Origin: Amblyornis subalaris
Taxonomy: Eukaryota > Chordata > Aves > Passeriformes > Ptilonorhynchidae
Direction of reading: 5' to 3'
Length of the DNA stretch: 64,000 bases
Assembly: GCA_018881555.1 (NCBI GenBank)
Contig: JACAXG010000026.1
Span: 6,677,965 to 6,741,964, forward strand
Part shown: piece after piece, positions 1-14,120 of the stretch
How positions within the stretch are numbered: the stretch's first letter is position 1
How the letters are laid out: every line of letters begins with the position of its first letter
The notes under the pieces: model-generated
The model's input: only the letters and a program-made list of their open reading frames with translations
Told to the model about the DNA's origin: nothing
The model's database searches: none
Position numbers and translations under genes: made by a program

Positions 1-3000
1 CCAAAGTTGTCTGTCGTGCATGACACTGAGGATTGTTACTGACTATCCCATGAAGCCTATTGTCACCATATTCGATCACAGTTTTTGTCTTTATTTGTCA
101 AGGAATAGTCAGACACACCAGAAGGTGCACCTAAATGGTTCAATAGGGCTTAGAATGACAACACTGAGCAATAACTGCTTACAGGAGCCCGGTGACAGGT
201 CATTTCCTGGTTGAAAGTTAACAAGAAGTCAGTAATTCTACAGTAAATAATGCTACCCAGTACCATTAACTAAGTCCATGGCAATACAGCATACCTGACA
301 GCAGCAAAACTTTAAATACAAGGAGTAGGAGAGCAGAGGGAAGGAGGAAGATGAAAAAAAAAAAGACAGGAAAAAGCTATTTCTGGTCTTAATGTTTGTG
401 GTGAAGATATTTTTTACAGGTATTAATTTCTGTAAATTTTCCCAATAAAATAATGACAAGTGCCAAATACTCCTTGAAGTACATGGTCTGTCATCGCACA
501 CCTCGAAACAGCAAGGACAATTTCTCCTCCTCTAAAACTACTTTTTACCTGCATTGTAATAAAATAGCTTACAGAGAAAGAACAGTAGCCAGGCAGGTCA
601 CAAATGGAAGCAATAATGAGCATCTACTTGCAACAGAGTCCATTTGGCTTCTGACTTTTGGCAGCCTGAAGTTTCAAGTATTAGAGGCTATCATTATGTT
701 AAGATATTTCCTGAAAATATAAGTTAAGGGAGAGAAATGTGTTGACTGTGGCAACATGTTTCTTCATATACTGAAACTTCTAACTAAATTTGTTTCCCAG
801 TATAAACTAAACAAGTCAGAGTCACACCATAGAGACACATGTGGAATTTATTTATGTAAAGTTGTTTGGGTGGACACAATTGGTGTGTCTAAAATACATA
901 TCTACTAAAATAGTAGAAGCTATCAGTTTTGAAGTAGCAGTTATCACACGCCTGGATTCCTCAAAAAGAGCCAAAAGGCTAATTTTCAAGATGATTTCTA
1001 CTTTTCAATTATTTGTAGTCCAAGCTGTGAAATCATAAATATTATATAAACCACTGGTAGTTTTGAGCCATAAGAACTACCTGGTTACATCTNTTATACG
1101 AGGCAAAGAGCATGTTAGGTAAAATAAGCTATCACTTGTAACTTTTACATAGCTCAAATCTGTTTAAGTATTCAGTACTTCCCCAAGCCATTCCCACCCC
1201 AACTTCCTCCTAAACAGCAAAAACAAATCCTCTTGGCTCATTTGTCAGATTAAAAATAGGAAAAAAAAAAGGAAGAAGTTTAAAACCCAGACTTCTCAGA
1301 GGCTAAATTATCACATGCTGTTGCATTAATTAAGGGACACTCCTCAAATGCTTCTCTGCTTCTGGGTGACTTGGAAGCACAAAAGGCCCTTCAGGCAGCT
1401 CTTTCAACAGTTATCTCCCTCTCTCACCATGCCAGTTTATCATCTNTCACATAAATGCTCCTTTTCCTCCCTGCAGTGGATTAAAAACTTATCTCTGTTG
1501 AACAATGGTATGAGATTGCTTGAACAGCCTAGCATCTCTCCTCACCGCCTTCCCCAAACACAGAGACAGAAAAACATTTGTTGCTATGGATGTAGAGGGT
1601 AGTGATGTAGCTACTCATCATCTACCAACCCAGAAAATGAGTGTAAAGTTTGGGGTCTGAAGTAAACAAAAAAAACCCACCACACAAGTGCATAATGTAG
1701 CTGACACTGCAGAGGTTTAGAGGTGGAGAGAGACAAGGCAGTACAGGATCAGTATGCAGTGCCAATAACTGAGACAGAAAAGAGAATACTTTGCTTTCTA
1801 CTCCCATTGTTATCAAGTTTCCAGTCAGAATGTCGAAAATGTCCCTATTTTTTGTAACATTTGTATAAAGTAAAAAAATCACCTTTCCTCCATACTTACC
1901 TTCAAAAGTAACAAATCAACCTTCTTTCTCAGTATTTCAAAATTTTAAAATGAAACTATGGATTTTGAGTTATTTCTTAAGGATAGCTTATTTCTTTTTC
2001 ACAGTAATTTCATTTTCATAGCACTTAATAGTTCCACTGTCACTAGCCAAGAGGACTGTCAGTTGTGAATGTCTTTACTCTGAGGCATGGAGTCCTACTT
2101 ATTTTTAGGCTGCTGTTTTCCTGAGTTTATTTGTGTATCTTGGGGAAATATTTTCTTTATAAGCTTAGAAATTGTACCACACATTTAAAAAAAAGTTGTG
2201 TACTACATAACTAAATAAAATCCTTTCAGCTTCATAAAAGGTTTGTTTTATAAAACAAAATACTGAGCTGTAAGACTTGAATGTTTTTTTCCTCAGTCAT
2301 TATAATAGAAAAAGATCTTCAAATCACATTTATTCTAAGATAAAACAAGCCTTTGCATACCACAGGTATTTTAGGACTGACATTTAAAAGAATCNTACTG
2401 ATATTGGCTTTATAAGCACCATTTTCTAACTTAGATGCCATCACAAAGGGAATCTCAGCCTTTTCAATAACAACCAAGGTGTCTGGCATCTCATGGGATG
2501 AGATTCTCTACCTCTTATTCTGCTATTTATATTTTAGTGATACTGGCTAGGGAAAAGAAATAGGCAGAGACTTAATTCCATCAAACAGGAAGTAAACANC
2601 CATTCTGAAACTCTCCTCACTTCAGGTCCTAGAGGGCAGAGTCGATANTAATCACTACATCTCACAGTAAAGCATAGCTCTAATCCAAAACACTTTCACT
2701 GTAAGAGATAAATCAAAACTAGGATAAGCGAACAGCTAAAAATCTAGGGTTTTGTACATGGAAGGATAATCTCAAAGTCACCTAGCGTTTGACATCCCCC
2801 ATACCTGCATATTCCTTGTACTTTGGTCCCTCTCCAGTTACACTACGAGCCAAAACAGCAAACAGGCAGCAGGCACAAGCTTATCTGCCTCCTAAGGCAC
2901 AGTCTTATTAGCACACCAGGACTGCTTAACCCTCAATTCCTGTGCTCAGGGAGGTACTCTTGGCTGCAGTTACATTCAGGGTAGGCTAACGAGCAGAATC

Positions 3001-5252
3001 TGCCAAAGCTGTCAGTGTGAATCAATTAACATCTGCCTCTGGATTTGCAGCACCTGCTAACAGGCTGGAGCGCTGGAGAGAGCCAGCTCTGCTCTCCCAG
3101 GGTACTCAGAAGTGTCAGGGCACATTAGAGTTTTAAAGCTAGTTTCAGCAGTAGGTGCAGGTGGGGAAGTGGGTTGTGTATCTCCTCTTGGCAAGTGCCT
3201 GGGAATGTGCATTATTTTCTGTAATAAAGTAACATGCCAAAAGAAAAAGGAGCTAATTAATGTGATTCTCTTCTCCTCCAGCAACAGGATAACTGGCACT
3301 ATTGCTCTCACTTCTCTGTCAAGAAGCTCTTGGGCACTCAGTGCAAGCTTTACACAGCCAGTCAGAGGCAGTGGACTTCCTCTGGTTTTACAAATCTGTA
3401 TGTGTTAGCACAGGTGCTAAAAGTACGGGAGTTTCTGTTCAGCTGTTGATCAATCTGAGAGCCAGTGTCATAAAGCTCTGTTTTGCCAGACTTGTTATCA
3501 TTTGGAGCAGGATGAAATGGGTACATACACAATGGAATAAGCATTTCAGGCCTGCTGTAGATTATCATCAAGATCAAGTGATCTATAAGTTGACCCTGCA
3601 CAAGTAGAAGACACAGCATTATTTCTTTCCAAGCTACTTATATCTCCTTTCTGACAAGTACAGCCACAGATCGTCTGAGAGATACATATAAGATATTATT
3701 CTATATAATTTCCTTCCTTACTGAGTCACTCTTGAAAAATATTGTGTTTGTACAGTTTTCCCTTCTTCAAAATTTCTCTTTATTTTCAAATTTTCCTTTC
3801 CCCCCATCTTTTATGTTCAAGTTACATGTGGCTGTTGTGCTGATATGAGATCAGTCTAAGGTGATTCAATCAAGCTTTTCTGTTACTTATCACTGAAGTC
3901 TGATCACCTGCTGCTCTGGACAAGTTTTATATTTCCCTATACCCCAAAACTCAGACACACACTGAAATCACATCTGATGTATTAGTTGTAAATTCTGCAA
4001 CTTGACTCCAGGCATTACTCCTGGTAAGATTGCTACTGATACATAGTGAAAATGAAAATGGGTTAAAATTGCTGAGTATATTATGCAATGTCAAATGCTC
4101 ATGTTGCGATAAATCGATTGGAAGTATACAAGTTTTTTCTGATTTTTTGTGATTTTTGTTTGTTAATATCATCAGGAGTCATAAATCCTTCTGCACAGAT
4201 GCCCTCAGACAGGTATATTCTCCCAGACAAATACTAAACATCCCCATGGCAGTACATATATATTTCTCTGTGTGTGCAATATGAGAGCTATGAGGACAAG
4301 CAAAATGGATTCTGTTTGTCTAAGGGATTCATTCCTACTCTCATGCTCAGTTGGTGCTGTTTCTGAATTACACAATCATGTCTAGAGTTTTCCTGTGTCT
4401 GAAACTTATCTCTTCATAGAAAGCACACAGAATTCAGAGGAAGAAAAAGGGCTGAAAGTCATTAAATCAGTCATGGAATGTGTTTCTTTAACATTAAATT
4501 AACAAATTTATTAGGAAGAGGAAAAACCCTCTCAGTTATTTGTGCTTCTTTGTCCAGATGTGAGGTTTTAAAATGTTTCTATGGGATACCATATCCTCGA
4601 AGGAAGGACTTGTGTCAATGGCTGTAAGTCACAAGGTTTTCCAATGGCAAGGTGAACATACCAGCTCTCACCTTTAGTGACTCTCCATATCAATAGGGAA
4701 GCCCTCGATGCTGTTTCCTCAGCTGTGGGAGTTATAATTTTGCTGCCATGTGTACAGATGACACACGACTTTTTGAGTGGAAGCTTGTCAGATTCTCTCA
4801 AATTACTGTTACCATATTTTGATTCGTCCCTTTCTTTCATTCAAGTTTTCACCAAATCCTCTGGGGCTTTTTATGCCAATGTTGGCTGCCTTTGAGAATG
4901 TCTTCTCCACATGTTCTGGATAATGTTGGTCATGAAGTTGAAAGGGTTATGTGTGCCTTGGACTGATACGTTTTGCTTGTAAGTGTGAACTCAGATTTGG
5001 CATTTCATCCCTGGGTTCTTTCCAGATTTTATAAAAATACAGTTATTTCTCTATTCTGTGCCATTTTTGATGTTTCAGTGACACATGAAAATCATGTTTT
5101 AATTTAATTTCTAAAGACCTGTTCATGTTCAAGAGTTTTTTGATTTTGCTGGGGATTCTTTAATGTCGAATGTTTGTCCCAAGCTCTAGGCTGTGCTTAG
5201 AATGTATAAATGAAAAAGAGACTTAAATAATTTCTGCCTGTATCTTTTTGTG
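1..5252. other. Unique AT-rich non-coding DNA, no gene seen
   Basis: No frame here is long or composed like a gene, and I recognise no repeat family. Visible landmarks are a purine-rich tract around 318-372, two A runs (near 356-364 and 1260-1270) and a slightly GC-richer patch near 3050-3200. The frames of 60-100 codons overlap on both strands and have no consistent codon bias, so I read them as chance. It could be intronic or intergenic; the sequence does not decide. Confidence 0.6.
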
Positions 5253-5318
5253 GTGAATGGTGCTACATGCAGTTGGTGGTGGTCACTAATGGCGTTCTCC
5301 AAGGCTCAGTACTGTGTC
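5253..5318 (+). repeat. CR1 LINE fragment from the reverse-transcriptase region
   Basis: This short piece matches, from memory, the part of CR1 ORF2 that encodes the reverse-transcriptase motif resembling SGVPQGSVLGP. Read from about 5281 the frame gives V-T-N-G-V-L-Q-G-S-V-L. The preceding bases (about 5253-5280) fit the VNGAT-S-W stretch upstream of the motif, but one base seems missing between the two halves, so the frame is broken. It is a dead relic of a non-LTR retrotransposon about 65 bases long. It abuts LTR-like sequence directly at its right side, so the two were joined by insertion or deletion. Confidence 0.55.
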
Positions 5319-5557
5319 ACCTGTCCTGGCTGTGTCCCCTTNAAACTCCCCGTGCACCCCCAGCCCACTCACTGGTGGATGGTGTGAGAGGCAGAAAAGG
5401 CCTTGATTCTCTGATCACTGCTCAGCAATAATGAAAACATGCCTGTGTTACCAACACTGTTTTCAGCATAAATCCAGAACACAGACCCACAGAAGTTTCA
5501 GTGAAGAAAATGAACTCTCCTCCAGTCAAAACCAGCCCACCCTCATAAAGACTTGGA
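5319..5557 (-). repeat. Decayed avian ERV LTR-like fragment
   Basis: Positions 5321-5340 are identical over 20 bases to 44047-44066 inside the better-preserved LTR at 43.66-44.27 kb. Similarity continues loosely through blocks with 'ctgctcagcaataa', 'accaacactgttttcagca' and 'gaagaaaatgaact', a series I associate with a common bird ERV LTR. Orientation is assigned by analogy with the other copy and is uncertain. There is no internal retroviral coding region nearby, so this is at most a solo or partial LTR. The left edge joins a CR1 fragment. The right edge near 5557 is approximate. Confidence 0.5.
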
Positions 5558-8500
5558 AGCATATCTTTGGATGTCCAAGCATTTGACATAACAAATGTTA
5601 CTGGTAGCAGAAACACAATTTTCTTTCTAATTTTAAAAATTCGTGCTCCATCACTGATCATAAGTGCTGGCAGTGGTAGAGTTCAGTGTGTCGGTGTTCG
5701 GGGCCAAGTCCTATAATCACTGTTGCTATTTCTCCACACAGCAGAGAGGTTTTACTGCAGTGGAACATGCAGCATCCCCTCTGTGAGCAGGGAGGCTGTT
5801 AGATTTCGAGGCTGTATTAGGGTAGTCTTTCTTTACATCAAAATCAGCTGAGGTCAAGAGGGGAGAAAAAGAGCTATTAGAAAGATCGTTGCAGCTTGTT
5901 TTTGTGCTGTGTAGAAGCAATTTTTTTTGTGTCTAAGTTTTCCTTGTTACTGGTGGGTTTGCTGCCCTCCCTCCCCACAGGCATTGCAGTCCCTGATACA
6001 ACCCTTGATTGCTCAGACAAAGAATCCACTCTTTGGCTGCAAATGCTAAAGTCTTTGATATCAAGCAAGCCAAGAAAACTAATGCCTAACTGAATCAATC
6101 GCTCAGCTGCAAAATGAAAAGCAGACCAGATTAGAATGGAAAATAAGAGTAGAGGTGACTTTAGAGCCATACTTCCCCCCACCACCACCCCTGCTTTTGT
6201 CAGTGGAAAAACCATAATTTCCCTTTATGTTCTCCAATGACAAAACATGATTTATGGCCAATTTTTTTAAAGTGTATTTATAGATGTGCTCATGAAAGGT
6301 ACCACATTGACAGCTTGCTAGGCTCTGCTCTTCTATTAAAATACAGTTAGAGCAGAGGCAATGGTGAGAGCCCCTTTTATTCTTTATTTTTTTTCTTTTT
6401 ACCCACTCACCCACTCTCTGTTCCAATATCTGTTCAGTGCTCCTAGACATCCCCTCATTCCAGGATAAATAGATACTTAATAAGAGTCAAAGGATTTTTG
6501 GGAAGAGACTACCCTAATAATCCTGACGTAATTGGAAATTTTCTCTGCAAGCATGTTCATGTTATTACACAACAACAATGGTCTCTCATGGAAGAAAACT
6601 ACAAGAATATCTGCAGTGCAGGGTGAGAGATTTTAATTCTGCAGTGTTTACTACTGTGACTGGAATAGCAGTTTCTGTGTTCCAAATATTCCTAATAGCC
6701 AGAGTATTAAATTTTCAGGGCTTAAAAATAGGAATCTGAATTCATATGTTTACTACAAAAGCGTGTTGAAACCTGTAGAGGTAGACATTTGGCCCTCGGT
6801 CTGAAGATGAAACAAACCTTCTTTCCCTTATTTTGTTATTCTGGGAGTAAATTTTCTCATATTACATAAGCACTTAGAAGAAACAAAGGAAATGACTGTA
6901 AATTACTTGAGCCATTAGAACAAGTATGTGTTCTTAAACAAGTGCTTTGCGGTCTACCTCTGGTAGTTGTGTGATTGCACAGCTCTGTGATATCTCTATT
7001 TGCATGCTTGGTAGTGTTGATATCAAAGGAACAAACTACATTCAAAGAAATCCCTCCCATAACTTTGAAGCTATGGGCACTAAAATATTTATGCTGCTCC
7101 AATCATGGGAAATTATAGTATTTTCCTTTCTTTAAGCTACTTTTTGAAATGGTAGGAATAAACTACAGAGCCTGATTTGATGTTGCTATACCACTGGCAA
7201 AAGATATCAAAACTTGTGAAAATATGAAACAGTAAAATCAGATGGNTTTAGAGAAGAGAGGAAGAAATCTCACAGATTTAGAGCTCATTTAAATGGGATT
7301 CAAGCTAAAATCCTATAAGGTTCACATGCTATATCTACGTCTCAAAGAAGGGACCATGGGATGCTATTTGTGGTTACTTGGCTTCAGTCATGTGAAACGC
7401 ATAGTNAGTGGCACAGTTTTCAGAGGAATGAATTCATGTTGGGAATTGTATAAATAATGAACATTGACATGACTCATGAATGCCAGTTTCTGCGTGAGAA
7501 GATTGCAGGCAGGAAAAACAAAAATATCCTACAGAATGTGTGACCTTCTCACCCAATTTCCCAAACCACAGTCTACACCCAGTTTTCTTTTCTCTGCAAA
7601 AAAAAGCATAACCAAACCATGTGATAGAATTAATATGATATAGGAAAAAAATGTAGAAATTGATATTTAGAAGAAATTAAAAAAGAATAAGAAACAAACC
7701 TACAGACATCATAATAGCCAAGATGCCATTTTTCCTGTGCTGTCTAAAAAAATACACATTCAACAGTCCTGTGTTGTGTTCCGTGAATAACAGACTGCCC
7801 CCAAAAACCTGAATTCATAAATATGCAGAGACATCACTTCAGATACCCACAGTGCAAGTTGTTGCAGAGTTCTGAGGAACTACCACTGGCACAGCACTCA
7901 GTGAAATACTCTCACAGATTCGTTGCACAGATGCTTCTATATGAGCAGAAGGGGTAGTTAAGNTGTGCCTGAAGGAACTTGGCTCAGATTAAACAACATG
8001 TGGGTATAATAGCTGTTAAATGCAACTGTTCCCAAAGTTTTTGTATAATATAATATGCCGAACACATTTTTGTGAAATATTCCATATCAAAAGTGGTATA
8101 CTTAATGAAAGTCTTGGAGTGGCTTAAAGTCACAGGTAATCAATTGAGAAAGACACAGAGAGCAATTTTATAAAATTTTAATTACTGTAGATGGATTAAA
8201 GTCTAAGATATTTATGTACCTAGCTGACTTTTAATATTAATGATAATACTTAACAAGAAGGATATCTCTGCAGCATTTGCGAGGAATGAGAAAAAGTAGG
8301 TTTATCTCCCAGATTCCTCATTAAAGATGATTGCCATTTTGTCTATGAGGAATAAAATGTCAGCAACACATTAAGGTAATAACTAGGAACAATTTGGAAA
8401 ATAATTCCGATACATTTGCTACTTCTTGAATATAAACTTAAAAAGCACAACAAAGCAGGAATTAGTGTAGTGATACAAAGGTCATATATGCATCCCTGAA

Positions 8501-11500
8501 GTTCCCATGCAGGGAAGGAACAACTTCACTGAAACATGTTTGTCTGTTGAACACTGATTCTGGTCTTACTTACATTGCTAAGGGTTAATTCAGCAGAACT
8601 CAGCTCAGTGACACTTAAATATCACCATTTAATTTAAGAAGGTTAAGGTTAATAAGTCAGGACCTTTGGTTCTAGCATAGGATCTCAACTTGAAGGGAAT
8701 GAGGTCCCTCTGATTAACTATAAGTGAAAATAAGACTTTTAGTAAGATCAGTGACAGGGATCCCAACATACCCAGAATGTATAGGCTGACACTGTTTGCA
8801 TGGCNCTGCCCACGCCCTCTTGGGGATATCACTGTAGATGACAGTTTGGTGGAAATCTTTAGAAATTCTTGGGTCTTTCTGGCTTTCGATTGTCATTCAA
8901 AAGGCCAGGCAAAAGCAGGGAAGAGTTAATACACTTGCAGCTGCCAAACCCAAATAGTCTTAATGCTATGAGTTACAACTGACTCCCAGTTACAGCTTGT
9001 CCTGTAAAGGGTAAAAGGCTTATGGGGCTTTAGATGCAGGGAAAGAATCAGCTGGAATACTCTGTGCTACTCTGGATTTAACAGAAAAATTCAGGACCAG
9101 ACATGACATGCTGCAGCCCATGGAAGCAATTACGTGCTACCCACATTTCAGTGGTTTTGGTCATTACAGTTAATCCTTTGGACCATCTGCAATATGTTAG
9201 AAAACACATGCAGAACAAAGTGACCCAACCAAAGAAGTCTATTATTGTACAATTATTTATCCATACAACACCACCTGAAGTTAAATGTCCCAAAAGAAGT
9301 CATAAGGTCAAAAGCTGTGTTATCAAAAAAGGGCAAAAGTAATGTTATCAAAAAGTGCTCAAAGAAACATGCAGTATTATTGCTATCAGGCCTTCACTAG
9401 AGCTACCTTTTCTGATTATGGATTCAGATAGTGATCCTCTTGGCCAATTCACAGATAATTCCTGGTTTTGTTAGGATTTATTCAGTATCAACACAAAAAA
9501 TAAGTGCACCTTGCTTAGAAAGCATCTCATGATACTAATAGATTCAAAAATATTCAGCCTGTGTTTTGTCAGAGCTTAGTCGTTAAAAATTCAGCGGGAC
9601 TTATTCTTTCCTAAGGACCGTGTCAAATGTCGATATAACGTTTCAGTCTCTAAAGCAACACAATTTTTTACATTCCATCTATATGACAATACCATTGTTA
9701 GGATCTTTCAAAAACTTCCTCTTTNATCTTGCACTCAATAGGGAAGCCTTCTGCTGCAAACTGAGGGCCTGACTCACATCCTGTAATTGATAACTCTGGC
9801 TTTCAGCCATCAGTAGGTACCACACTGTCGCATGGTCACAAGACCTTCCAAACACGGCAACTATCCAACTAATGACACTGCTGATGAAGTCTGCAGTCAA
9901 AGTCTGTCACCTATTTAAGCTTTCCAGAAGACCTTATGAAATTAAAGTAGCTGAACAAGTAAAAAAAAAATTTCCCTGGACTCTCATGGTTGCATTTTAT
10001 CCAACTTCATTATGACTTTTATCATGATGCACCTGTGTTCAAACTTGCAATTAACAGCAAAATGAAAAGGATCACAAACACAGGCAAAGAGAAGGGATGT
10101 TAAAAATAACCTGGAAAAATAAGATTCAGATAGACCATGGTCAATAAAAATAGTCAGTAAATATGTTGCTGTTCTATTCAAAAAGGGAGTATAATTAGTC
10201 TATAATCAAGTAGCTCAAATATCTGTGCAAAACTGAATTTTTATTGATTTAATTCTCACTTCATGGTCCTAATGCCACTGTCTGTAGGAGGATGAAGCAC
10301 TGTATCTGCTTAAATAAAATCTNCAAGGAGGAGGCCCAAAAGGCAAGCAGTCATGAATGAATGAAAAGTTGTCCACAATATAAAAGAACTTGAGAATTAC
10401 TTTGATTAATAATTTCTTAGAAGAGTTTAGCAACAACAACTCATCAGTTTGATAAGGCTTTTTGTGTGGATGTGCCTTGTGTTAGGAGGTTTTACTAATT
10501 TCTGATACAGATTTCCTTGAGTTTCAAAGATTAAAAGGTCCAGAAGGCAACACTAGGAACATCCTAGTCAATATTATGTAATGTTGATCAGTAGTCAATA
10601 TTATGTACTGGAGAGGGTAGAACTGCTCTGAAATTTATATCCAAATCACATTTCTTTATTGTAAATTATACCCCTAAATGCAAAAAGAATATGACCAGAG
10701 AGCATGGGTGCTGGTGAAATAAAAGACATTCAAGGACATGATGCCAGGATAGCAAAAGTTTCCTTGGTCTTTTCTGAAGAGGAAGATAAAAACCTCATGT
10801 TATTTCAACTCTTAAGGATCAGTCTCTTTCTTAGCAAGTCATATAAGGTCTTCACCCAACACTGTGAATACTACTCTGGTAACTTAATTTATTTTCAGGT
10901 TGTTCAGGAATTTCTACTGGTCACTGTAGAATATTGATCATCTATCCAAAAAACAAAGCGCAATGATTTTATTTTTTTTGACTGCATCTAATACCTCAGT
11001 TTATAACTCCAAGAGAAAGACCTGAGGATCCCACGGAAAGAGAGCTGCAATCCTTGCTNAGAACACCTAAGATGTTGTTACACTCTTATGCCAAATCATT
11101 TGCTTCTGTTAAGGGAATTGCTCTCACTGTCCCATATTCACAAGTACTTTGGGGCTGTTTGTTTGTTTTGCTTGTTTTAATATTATTATTAATTGCTTTT
11201 CTATCTCATCTATTGATTTCCCATTGTTTGAACATTTACATATTACTGATAAATCTTTTTGTCCAAAGTTGTACATTTCAAATATAAAGAACATATGCTT
11301 TTTATTCTCTTTTCAAGTCAAGAGCACTTGCTGAGCCTGATCTGATTTACATGATTTATCAGTTAGAGAAATCAGTATGAGTAGTCTCTTATCTATTAGA
11401 CCACATGTTCCTTTTTTCTTGTGAAGTACAATTTCTCTATGTTAGGACTGCAGGCTTAGGAAAGCTTTTGTGATTTTTGTCAAGGACAATTATGTTAATT

Positions 11501-13343
11501 GATTTATTTATTTTATGTTGTTGTTGACACTACAGAAAACACTGTGTTATTTTATATTTCAGACAAAGGTCTTATCTACATGAAGACTCAGACCAGTCTA
11601 AAGGTGGCACTTTCAGCAATACTTTGGCATTGACAAAAGATGTAATAAATTACTTGCTGATTTTTTTTGGTCCTGTTGGAAACTTAGGCCAATTTTGTAA
11701 AAAACTCCAAGCTTATTGGTAGCTCCTGCAATCCCATATACTAATTTTTGTTTATTTATTAATTAACATAGATTAATGAATCCATGTAATTATTAATGAA
11801 CAACACCTTACACTGATATTTGTTCTGAAATGAGTCCCATGCATGGATTTAGTGTAAGCCAGCTGTATTTAATTGAACTCTAGGATGATGTTCTCATTCT
11901 AACAAGAGTAATGAATTAAAAATCACTAACATTTTCTTACTAATAGATAGAAAAAAAAGTCATATGATCATAAATACCCTAAAGGGNACCTAGTAAGAAG
12001 GATTAAGAAGAATCTTTTGGTTCTCTTGCTGGAAAAGTATATTTCTTTAAATGAGGTCAACAATATGAATATTCCTAGGATAAATTAAAAGTTATATTTG
12101 CCAGTAAGTTCATATTATATTTTCTTATGTGATATCCATCAGAAAGCTAATTCATAACAATGTTAATAAAAAATGTGATCAGCATGAGTGTTGCTCACAG
12201 CAAATACAACCCTTGAAAACAAGTTTGTAAATTATTTTGCTTTATGCACAGGTAAGAACACAAATACATGCTTCAAATACCCTTATGGTAGGAAACAATC
12301 TGAACACCTAAAATGAATAACCTACAATTAAGATTTTAGAGTGAACTTATTCTTAGGATTCCTTTTTAAAAATTTTTTTACCTTCTAAAGATATAATTAT
12401 GGAATCAACTATTCTAGCTGTTTAACAAAGGGATGTATCATATATTTACAGTTCCACTTAAATTTTTAGGGTAAATATGTGAATTCAAAAAGGCAAAATT
12501 TTAAAAGAAGAATCCACAAATTGTGTTAGCTCATTTATCTACTGTGGATCAACTGGGAATTTATGCTTAGAGATAGGTTACCAAAATTAATAAGTCAAAA
12601 GAGGCAATTTAATGTTAACATTAAAAAAANCCCAAAAAACCTAATGATCAAAAGTTCTTTTTTTAGGTTAATATGAGTATATACAAGAGAGACAAAAGTT
12701 CAGTGATGTTTTNTAATATATATGAATATATATACATAAAAAGCATTGAGAGTTTCAGTGATAGCTCATAGCCATTAACTGTACTTTACAGCTCTTACAT
12801 TTTACCCTAATAGGAAGAATTGTCAATAGTACATTTAGAATCTGTAATATCTGCAGCATGTTTTTCATTTGGAAAAAAATAAACCCCACTTATTCACAAG
12901 AGAAACAAAATCATTAAATTATCTGCCTCAATAAGTGTAGACAATATCTTGCAGTCCTCAGTGTAAAGTGTCCTCTATTAATGATAATCCTCATGGTTAT
13001 TTGGCTCCTCTAAAGTAAAGAAAAAAGCAAACAAACATATATGGGAGCTGTTTTGAAATTATTTATTATCACAGCAAAGGCATTAATGTACAAGAGCGAT
13101 GAATTATTTTGCAAAGAGAATGAAGAACTAAATTAAGGGGAAAAGTTTAAGGACTGAAATGAAAATTTAAATTCTATTCTAATGACAGATTTTAAGGATG
13201 CTGTGTACTTTTGGATTCAGATTTTGAAATTTCAATTTTTATGAGAAATCAAATTTTTATGAACTTGGAAAGGAGAGAAGAACGTATATAAGACACATGA
13301 TATACAAACTTAAAAAAACCAAGGCTGATTACAGAGCTAATAA
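5558..13343. other. Unique AT-rich non-coding DNA, no gene seen
   Basis: Nearly 8 kb with no recognisable repeat and no convincing exon. Minus-strand frames of 112 and 115 codons near 5877-6450 overlap each other in different frames and look like chance. A small local duplication occurs at 10566-10607: a 15-base word containing 'caatattatg' appears twice, 27 bases apart. Single ambiguous bases are scattered. Nothing else stands out. Confidence 0.6.
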
Positions 13344-13344
13344 T

Positions 13345-13375
<31 letters not shown>

Positions 13376-13376
13376 T
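13344..13376. repeat. (TTTA)n microsatellite
   Basis: About eight near-perfect copies of a TTTA unit lie some 160 bases upstream of the CR1 copy that follows. Length polymorphism is likely at such a tract. Confidence 0.9.
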
Positions 13377-13539
13377 ATTAGATTCTGAAGCTCTGCAATG
13401 GTGAAAGACAAAAGGATGTAAACCATGCCCTAGGGCAGACCAATTGTTCATCATCATGTACATGATGTCTGTCTGACAGTGGCAGAGAAAAGGTCAGGAT
13501 ATCTCAGAAGTCTGGGCAATGTGGAGTTAAGGATGTCAG

Positions 13540-14120
13540 CTTGTGGTCAGCAGGACCAGGGCAGTGACCATCTCCTGTCCTGGACACTGGTGAGGCCACA
13601 CCTCGAATCCTGTGTCCAGTTTTGGGCCCCTCACTGCAAGAAGGACATTGAGGGGCTGGAGTGCNTCCATAGAGGGGCAATGGAGCTGGGGAAGGGCCTG
13701 GAGCACAAGTCTTGTGAGGAGCAACTTAGGGAGCTGAAGGGCTTCAGCCTGAAGAAAAGGAGGCTCANGGGGGACCTTCTCACTCTCTACAACTCCCTGA
13801 ACAGGAGGGTGAAGCCAGGTTTGGGCTGATCTCTTCTCCTGGGTAAAAAGTGTCAGAACATGAGGAAATNGCCTCAAATTGTGACAGAGGAAGTTTAGAC
13901 TGGATATTAGGAAAGGTTTCTTCATGGAAAGGNTTGTCAAGCATCAGAACAGGCTGCTCAGGGAGGTGGTGGAGTCACTACCCTTGGAAGTGTTCAAAAA
14001 AGTTTGGATGTGGCAGTTGAGGATGTGATTGTATGGTGAACGTGATGGTGGTGATAGGTTGACTGTTGGACTTGATGATCTTAAATGTCTGTTTCAAGCT
14101 TAAAAATTCTGTGATTCTAT
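13540..14120 (+). repeat. CR1 LINE, 5'-truncated, 3' end intact
   Basis: The segment runs from the late body of a CR1 element to its 3' tail. Recognisable landmarks are 'gaggccacacctcga', 'ttttgggcccctcactgcaa', 'aaggacattgaggggctgga', 'gaggagcaacttagggagct' and the terminal 'attctgtgattctat' at about 14106-14120. The body upstream of about 13540 blurs into unrelated sequence, so the element is 5'-truncated as is usual for CR1. It carries four ambiguous bases and several small indels, and is not coding. Open frames across it (116 codons plus, 134 codons minus) are repeat-derived. Confidence 0.92.

Noticed and set aside
5877..6450. Two overlapping minus-strand frames of 112 and 115 codons
   Set aside because: They occupy different frames over shared bases, show no domain and have compositions dictated by AT-rich sequence.
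13344..13376. TTTA run as the 5' edge of a mobile element
   Set aside because: It lies about 160 bases from the start of recognisable CR1, and 5'-truncated CR1 copies have no such leader; a plain microsatellite is simpler.
13536..13940. 134-codon minus-strand frame
   Set aside because: Antisense of a CR1 copy with four ambiguous codons.
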